In this document: positions 40,674 through 45,377 of the stretch, in pieces
Position numbering within the stretch: the first letter of the stretch is position 1
Layout: every line of letters begins with the position of its first letter
Assembly (NCBI GenBank): GCA_016872605.1
Contig: VGZI01000025.1
Location: 1-45,377 of the forward strand
Source of the DNA: Planctomycetota bacterium
GTDB lineage: Bacteria; Planctomycetota; Planctomycetia; Gemmatales; Gemmataceae
Length of the DNA stretch: 45,377 nucleotides
Direction: 5' to 3'
Made by a program: the position numbers and the translations under genes
Notes under the pieces: generated by a model
The model's database searches: none
What the model saw: the letters and a program-made list of their open reading frames with translations, nothing else
Told to the model about the DNA's origin: nothing

Positions 40674-42107
40674 ATGACCTCACGCGCCGTGCACTGGCAG
40701 GAAGGCATGTTCCTTCGGCCTCATCACTTCCAGGCGGCCCAGCGCCATCTTGAGGAGCAGCGCTGCCGAAACCACAAGTGGGACCTCCACTACAACTGGG
40801 GGCTACGGCAGATCGATTTGGATGAAGACGCCCTGGGGAACTATCGGCTGGTGCTGCATTCTTTGGAAGCGCGAATGCGCGACGGCACGCTGGTGGTCGC
40901 GCCGCGCGACGGAATCGTGCCGTCGCGCGACCTGCGCTCTGTGTTCCAAGACCGTCAGACGCGCGCCTTTGTCGTCTACCTGGCCGTGCCGGCGCTCTAC
41001 CTGGGACGGCGCAATCTGTCCGGGAAGCCGACGACGGAGTGCCGTTACTACCCGGAAGCCGTGGATTGCGTTGATGAGAACAGCGGCGGCAATTCTCAGC
41101 CGGTGCCATTTCGTCGGCTCCATTTTCAGGTCTTGGTCGGTGACGAAGACCAGACCGGTTACGACGTCATTCCCATCGCCCGATTGGAACGCAACGACCA
41201 GGCCAACGGTGCGCCGCAACTCGATCGCGCCTATGTTCCACCGCTCCTGGCCTGTACCGCGTGGAGGCCTCTTTGCGAAGGCATCTTGGGGGCGCTCCAT
41301 GCCCGGCTGGATCGCAAGATCGAATGGCTGGTCGAGCAGATGGCAACACAGGGGATCACGTTCGATCGGCAAGCCCCCGGCGACGCGCTGGTGCTCAGAC
41401 AGCTTCACCAGCTCAACGAGGCGATCACCGTCTTGGACATGATGAACGCCGCGGAGGGAGTTCATCCGTTGTGGGCGTACCTGGAGTTAAGCCGGCTCGC
41501 CGGGCAACTCGCGATCTTCAGCGCGACGCGCCGGTCGCCGCCGTTGCCGCAGTACAACCACGATGACCTTGGCGGTTGCTTCGGCGAGTTGAAGGAGCAT
41601 CTCGACACGCTGCTGGATATCGTGGTTGAGCCGGAGTATAAGGAGCGACCGTTCATCGGCGCGGGTTCACGCATGCAAGTGCCGCTTGAGCCGGCCTGGC
41701 TGGAAGGGTCGTGGCAAATGTACATTGGCGTGCACAGCAGCCTCGACGTGCCGCAGTGTGTGAACCTGCTCACCAAGCCCGGCCAACTCGACATGAAAGT
41801 GGGCAGTTCGGACCGGGTGGATGACCTGTATCGGCTCGGCCTTGCCGGGCTGCGATTCGCGCCGGAGCCTCTGCCTCCCAGCGGCCTGCCCAAGGTTTCC
41901 GGTCAGGTCTATTTTCGGCTCGCCGGCGATGCCAAGAACCCGGAATGGACGAATCTCAAAAAGTCACTGCTTCTGGCGGTGCGCATCAACGAAAGCTGGA
42001 TCGTCGGCAGCATTCATAATCAGCGCCGCCTGACGATCAAGGCGTCGGGCCGCAACGTGACCATGCAATTCTCGTTGTACGTTGTGCCGGAAAAGAAGAC
42101 GCCGTAG
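40674..42107 (+). CDS. tssK: Type VI secretion baseplate protein TssK
   Basis: A 477-residue TssK, the baseplate trimer that links the wedges to the TssL-TssM membrane complex. ATG 40674 follows TTGGAGG by 6 bases; an in-frame start at 40644 is less good. The family start VHWQEGMFLRPHHFQAAQRH (5-24) is textbook, followed by WGLRQIDLDEDALGNYRLVL and the C-terminal receptor-like domain (QVYFRLAGDAKNPEWTNLKKSLLLAV). It is divergent from tssB across a 244-bp gap. No tssL or tssM follows. Confidence 0.94.
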   Translation: MTSRAVHWQEGMFLRPHHFQAAQRHLEEQRCRNHKWDLHYNWGLRQIDLDEDALGNYRLVLHSLEARMRDGTLVVAPRDGIVPSRDLRSVFQDRQTRAFVVYLAVPALYLGRRNLSGKPTTECRYYPEAVDCVDENSGGNSQPVPFRRLHFQVLVGDEDQTGYDVIPIARLERNDQANGAPQLDRAYVPPLLACTAWRPLCEGILGALHARLDRKIEWLVEQMATQGITFDRQAPGDALVLRQLHQLNEAITVLDMMNAAEGVHPLWAYLELSRLAGQLAIFSATRRSPPLPQYNHDDLGGCFGELKEHLDTLLDIVVEPEYKERPFIGAGSRMQVPLEPAWLEGSWQMYIGVHSSLDVPQCVNLLTKPGQLDMKVGSSDRVDDLYRLGLAGLRFAPEPLPPSGLPKVSGQVYFRLAGDAKNPEWTNLKKSLLLAVRINESWIVGSIHNQRRLTIKASGRNVTMQFSLYVVPEKKTP

Positions 42108-42172
42108 AGCTCATGCTCCACGTGACGCCTGCGATGCTGCAGGGACATCGGTTCGTCTAGTCGAGGTATCGC

Positions 42173-43705
42173 TCAATACTTGACGCCAAAAGAAAAGAGC
42201 AGGCGTTGTTCCTGTCCGCGGCCGAGACTGAGCGTTTGGCGATCCCCATAGAGAAATTCCAGGCTGGTGAAGGCGAAATGGGCGTTGTCGTCCTTTGGGG
42301 CCTTGTAACGCCAATAATAGATCAGGTTGGCCGACGCATACCGTCCGCGATGATAACCCGCCGCACCCAGCGCCGGTGATGCCTCGAGATCGACCTGGCT
42401 CACGACCGCGGTCGAGCGCAGGTTGGTGGTCCAGAAGTGCGTGTAGGCGGCGTAGTAAGAAGTCATGCGCAAGGGAATGATGTTGTCGGCTGCGTCCATG
42501 ACACCGTCCGTGCCGCCGTTCGGCACGTTTTGCAGATCGAGGTTATAGTTCCCGATGCCTTGCCCGTGGACGATGGAAAAACTGGCGATGTCGTTCTTGA
42601 ACCAGGGGATGCTCAGAAAGGGTCTGACGCTGGCGCTAAGATGCACGCCCCAGCCGAAAGCGCTGCTGCGAACGTCGGCCGAGGGGTTCTCCGCGACCAG
42701 GTTACGGAAAATCGCCGCCCCTTGCAGATGGCCGAAATCCTTGTCCTCGAATCAGAGCTTGGTGGTGAAATCCGGCATGCGCCTTGCATTGGTGAACTTG
42801 TCATTAAGCGTAAGGCTGGTCTCGGCCTGTTCGGCGCCGATGAGCCCAAACACATGCCAATCGCCTCCGTCGAGCAGCGGCACGAAAACGCCGAGCACCG
42901 CGTGTTGCATGTTGACTCGCCCATTCGGCCCCGCGAGGTCAATGGTGTTGGGCACGGCATCTGGGTCGGAGAAAGCAGAGTCGGTCTGTCCCGCATAGAC
43001 GTAGCCTGTGAGTTGGCCATAAAGATGGCGAACCCGCAGCGCCTGTTGGCCGTTGACTTTCTCGCCGACCTGTACGTCCACCAAGCCCTTTCCCGCCGAC
43101 AGATCGCTGTTGCCGATCAAGCTCATGATCACATCGGTGTTGCCCGGGTTTCCGAAATTGAGCTTCGTGCGTCCGGTCGTTCCGAAAGCGGGATCGGTTT
43201 TGACAGGGATACGATAGGGAGAGAACGCGTCCACATTGGCGTCCTTGCTCGTGTAGACTGCATCGACACGAGTGTTTGCGGTAACGTTGAGCAAAAGATC
43301 CGCGTTCTCTGGAAAATAGGTTTGAAACACGTCCTGCCTCTGCGGCAGATTGAGCGGGATCGTAAAGCCGGTCGCCGGCGCTTCCAGTATGGCTAGGCCG
43401 GGGCGAGGTACAACGAACTGCCGGTCGACAACACGATCGTAGTGAATCTGCTTGCTGGTCGGCAGGCCCAGGTACGATGCGTGATCGTGCAAGGGCCGAT
43501 GTCCGGCAATGGCGCGGATTGCCTGCTTCTCGTCCTTCTTCGGTTCCTTCTCTTGCGCCGCCGCAAGCGGCGGGGGGAGAAAAACCGGTGTTCCGATAAC
43601 GGCAGCCCCTGGCTTGCCCGCTTCCTGGCCTCGGCCAACTCCCGTGAATAAGAGCACCATCGCGACAAGCATGGCAAAGGCACGCAGGAGCGTCTTGCTC
43701 TCCAT
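42173..43705 (-). pseudogene. DcaP-like outer-membrane porin interrupted by in-frame TGA
   Basis: From ATG 43705 (GGAGAG upstream) the frame gives a signal peptide and a lysine-rich start, then FTIPLNLPQRQDVFQTYFPENADLLLN, a run of beta strands, and FTNARRMPDFTTKL. TGA (42754-42752, codon 318) follows, then in the same frame FEDKDFGHLQGAAIFRNL. It ends with ASANLIYYWRYKAP and LEFLYGDRQTLSLGRGQEQRLLFSFGVKY, an outer-membrane strand ending in an aromatic residue. The whole is 510 codons, right for a DcaP-like porin. The stop is probably a changed CGA (Arg) or TGG (Trp). The upstream part alone would lack the last third of the barrel. Confidence 0.75.
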
Positions 43706-43956
43706 GGGCTTCTCTCCGTTCATGAAAATGTTGAGGCAGATTCGGCCAAATGATTATGCACCGCGGCAACCCTGCCTAAAAAATCGGCAAACTTTGCGTG
43801 TCTTATGAACGGAATCGAGAAAAACTCGCGTGATCCGGCTTTACGGACAACCTGCGCACAAGAAATGTAAGAATGCAGAAGATGAAACCAAGAACTTGTT
43901 CTGCCAACGCTCGGCGATCCGCGCAACCTGGTGAATGGCCGCTCCTGCCGTGGCCG

Positions 43957-44427
43957 CTAGCAAAACCGCAACAACGCGCCGGCAACGACGCTCAAACCGA
44001 TGAGGCAGAGCATGACCATCGCTCCGATGCGAAACTCCCGATGAATCGCCGGTAGCTCGGCTTCCAGAGCGAACGTCCGGGCCGGCCACCAGGTCCACGA
44101 CACGCGCCAAAACAGGAGGGCGCACAGGATCAGGAGCCCCGCCTTGATGCCGACCAATGTCAGCCACATCACGCTCATGTCGTTGCGTGGAGTCAGCGCG
44201 ATGCCGACGCCGCTCAGCCCGACCAGACTCATGGCCGCGATCATATGCCAACGCAGGCCATGACTGAGCGAGATCAAGAAGCGCTCGCGTTCTGCTATGG
44301 ATTCGAAGATGGTGTCGGCTCGCGGGTAAAGGACGAAAACGCCGTAGAACACAGAGCCAAACCACGCCGCACCAGCCAGGACGTGCAAACAGAGCAACGA
44401 CGCCCGGATCAGTTCCTGAGTCTCCAT
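43957..44427 (-). CDS. Small integral membrane protein (CopD-like)
   Basis: A 156-residue protein from ATG 44427, which has AAGGGGAA upstream; a longer frame starting at 44496 adds non-family residues. It has four membrane segments: LIRASLLCLHVLAGAAWFGSVF, WHMIAAMSLVGLSGVGIAL, MWLTLVGIKAGLLILCALLFW and IGAMVMLCLIGLSVVAGALL. His18 in the first helix and the loop pattern resemble the CopD/YozB group, but this is only a fold-level suggestion. Function is unknown. Confidence 0.6.
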   Translation of the reverse strand: METQELIRASLLCLHVLAGAAWFGSVFYGVFVLYPRADTIFESIAERERFLISLSHGLRWHMIAAMSLVGLSGVGIALTPRNDMSVMWLTLVGIKAGLLILCALLFWRVSWTWWPARTFALEAELPAIHREFRIGAMVMLCLIGLSVVAGALLRFC

Positions 44428-44833
44428 GTGTTCCCCTTCTAAGGCATCGAGCGACCCGAGGTGAGAACCGCGAATTCCCACCATCATTAACTCCAATGAG
44501 CGGCGGACGGCCTGGCGAGGGACGAGGGGTTAGGAATGAGGCGCGAGGAACCTCTCTCGCCCGTCACCTCTCGTCTGCCGCCCCTCGTAAGTCGCTATCT
44601 TGCGCAAAATTCACATTTTCACTTGACATCCGGCGGTGCGTCGCGCAAACTAATCCAATCTCGTGGGATTATGACAATTCTACGGATTGGGCGGAGCCGA
44701 TGTGCCGAGTCCGATGCAAGGCAGCACTTTTGATTTCCGCATCCCCCAGCGCACGCAGATACCTTCGCTATTGATCTAGGGTGGTGACTTCCAGGCGAAG
44801 ACACTTTGGCCTCTCTCTCCAAGGATACTAACC
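44428..44833. other. Leader region of the giant surface protein gene
   Basis: Divergent intergenic region of 406 bases. A TTGACA at 44623-44628 points toward the plus-strand gene, but the best -10 at 17 bases (CAAACT) is weak. Minus-strand frames here have no recognisable content. I see no known riboswitch in it. Confidence 0.35.
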
Positions 44834-45377
44834 ATGCGAACACCATGGTGGCGCAAGCTCGCTCGTCTATTCGGTTTTGCAGGAGACGAAAAACCTCAAC
44901 CGATTCGGCGTAACCCACTGGGCGTGGAAGTGCTGGAGGATCGGCTCGCGCCTGCGACCTTTGCCGAGGCCGGCGCGCTGCTCAACCTCGATCTCAACGT
45001 GGCCAATGAAGCCGTCTCGATTGTCTCCAACGGCGCCACCTACACCCTGAACCTGGCGGCCGGGACATGGACAGGAACCGACAGTGCCAACGTCACGGGC
45101 AACAATACCGCCACGTTGACAGTCACGGCCGCCGGCCTGGCGGCTTTCACGGATGTCAACCTCACTGATTCGGCGGCCAACACCAGCGTCACCTTCAACG
45201 AAAGTGGCGTGAACGCCTACTCGGATAACTTCAGCATCAACCTCGATAATCCGGCAGCGAGCGCGATTACTTTCAACGGCACATCGATTTTTGATACGTC
45301 AAGCCTTCAGGCGTCGACGACGTTCCAGATCGTCGTCAACGCGGCCATCAGCGATACCGGCGGGGGCAACATCGACT
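44834..45377 (+). CDS. Start of a giant surface/adhesin-like protein (right-truncated)
   Basis: Only the first 181 residues lie in the window, from ATG 44834 behind AAGGA. The N-terminus TPWWRKLARLFGF...RRNPLGVEVLEDRLAPATF carries the LEDRLAP motif, which marks a family of very large extracellular planctomycete proteins. The rest is Ala, Asn, Thr and Asp-rich with almost no Cys or Lys (for example LNLAAGTWTGTDSANVTGN and TLTVTAAGLAAFTDVNLTD) and would form beta-solenoid or bacterial-Ig-like repeats. Export route is unclear; there is no classical signal peptide. The frame is open to the edge of the window. Confidence 0.8.
   Translation, partial: MRTPWWRKLARLFGFAGDEKPQPIRRNPLGVEVLEDRLAPATFAEAGALLNLDLNVANEAVSIVSNGATYTLNLAAGTWTGTDSANVTGNNTATLTVTAAGLAAFTDVNLTDSAANTSVTFNESGVNAYSDNFSINLDNPAASAITFNGTSIFDTSSLQASTTFQIVVNAAISDTGGGNID

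Noticed and set aside
8131-43705. Reassignment of TAG as a sense codon
   Set aside because: TAG ends intact genes here (the ABC permease, ubiE, the kinase), and the interrupted genes involve TAA and TGA as well.
44619-44918. Minus-strand frame of 99 codons across the start of the giant surface protein
   Set aside because: It overlaps the well-supported LEDRLAP start on the opposite strand and has no recognisable features.

Overview
The window looks like a chromosomal segment from a planctomycete, most likely a Gemmata-like lineage. The evidence is family content: two secreted sulfatases, a DUF1501 Tat protein, a DUF1559 prepilin-like protein followed by a small lipoprotein, a TIGR03000-type protein, a giant surface protein starting with a LEDRLAP motif, an HTTM protein, a Ser/Thr kinase, and many short palindromic intergenic repeats. 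The DNA is GC-rich and there is no sign of a prophage or plasmid.

Layout. 1-3.3 kb: the end of a VWA/TadG-like protein, translationally coupled to a two-gene ABC exporter. 3.3-8.5 kb: a helical unknown protein overlapping a small secreted protein (probable frameshift), a sulfatase, a small secreted protein, a KdgK-type sugar kinase and a YjbR gene broken by a stop codon. 8.5-16.3 kb: a PLP decarboxylase, ubiE, hemE, a HEAT lipoprotein, a kinase-receiver fusion and a stop-interrupted DUF4058-like gene. 16.3-22.8 kb: two Tat-exported proteins around a REP-associated transposase with its REP hairpins, tRNA-Thr(CGU), a DUF1559/lipoprotein pair and an amidohydrolase. 23-30 kb: a TIGR03000 protein with clear promoter and terminator, a membrane protein/HTTM pair, a small CxxC protein, an esterase-fold protein lacking its nucleophile, and an HtrA-like protease behind a GEMM-class (cyclic dinucleotide) riboswitch. 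30-32.2 kb: two degraded genes around a nucleotidyltransferase-like gene. 32.5-37.2 kb: a HEAT/CxxCH protein, a second sulfatase and an Fpg-type glycosylase. 37.2-42.1 kb: a partial type VI secretion locus (tssB, tagJ, tssF on the minus strand; tssK divergent on the plus strand). 42.2-45.4 kb: a stop-interrupted DcaP-like porin, a small membrane protein and the start of a giant surface protein.

Two things stand out. First, the HtrA-like protease has a complete regulatory leader: a sigma70-type promoter, then a GEMM-I aptamer whose closing P1 helix contains the ribosome-binding site of the gene. This would tie periplasmic proteolysis to a cyclic dinucleotide. Second, five genes are each cut by an in-frame stop codon (three TAG, one TAA, one TGA) while family-like sequence continues on both sides in the same frame. 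This means active pseudogenisation or sequence error; code reassignment is unlikely because all three stops are involved and TAG also ends intact genes. At least eight different inverted-repeat elements lie between genes, including one pair shared by two distant loci.
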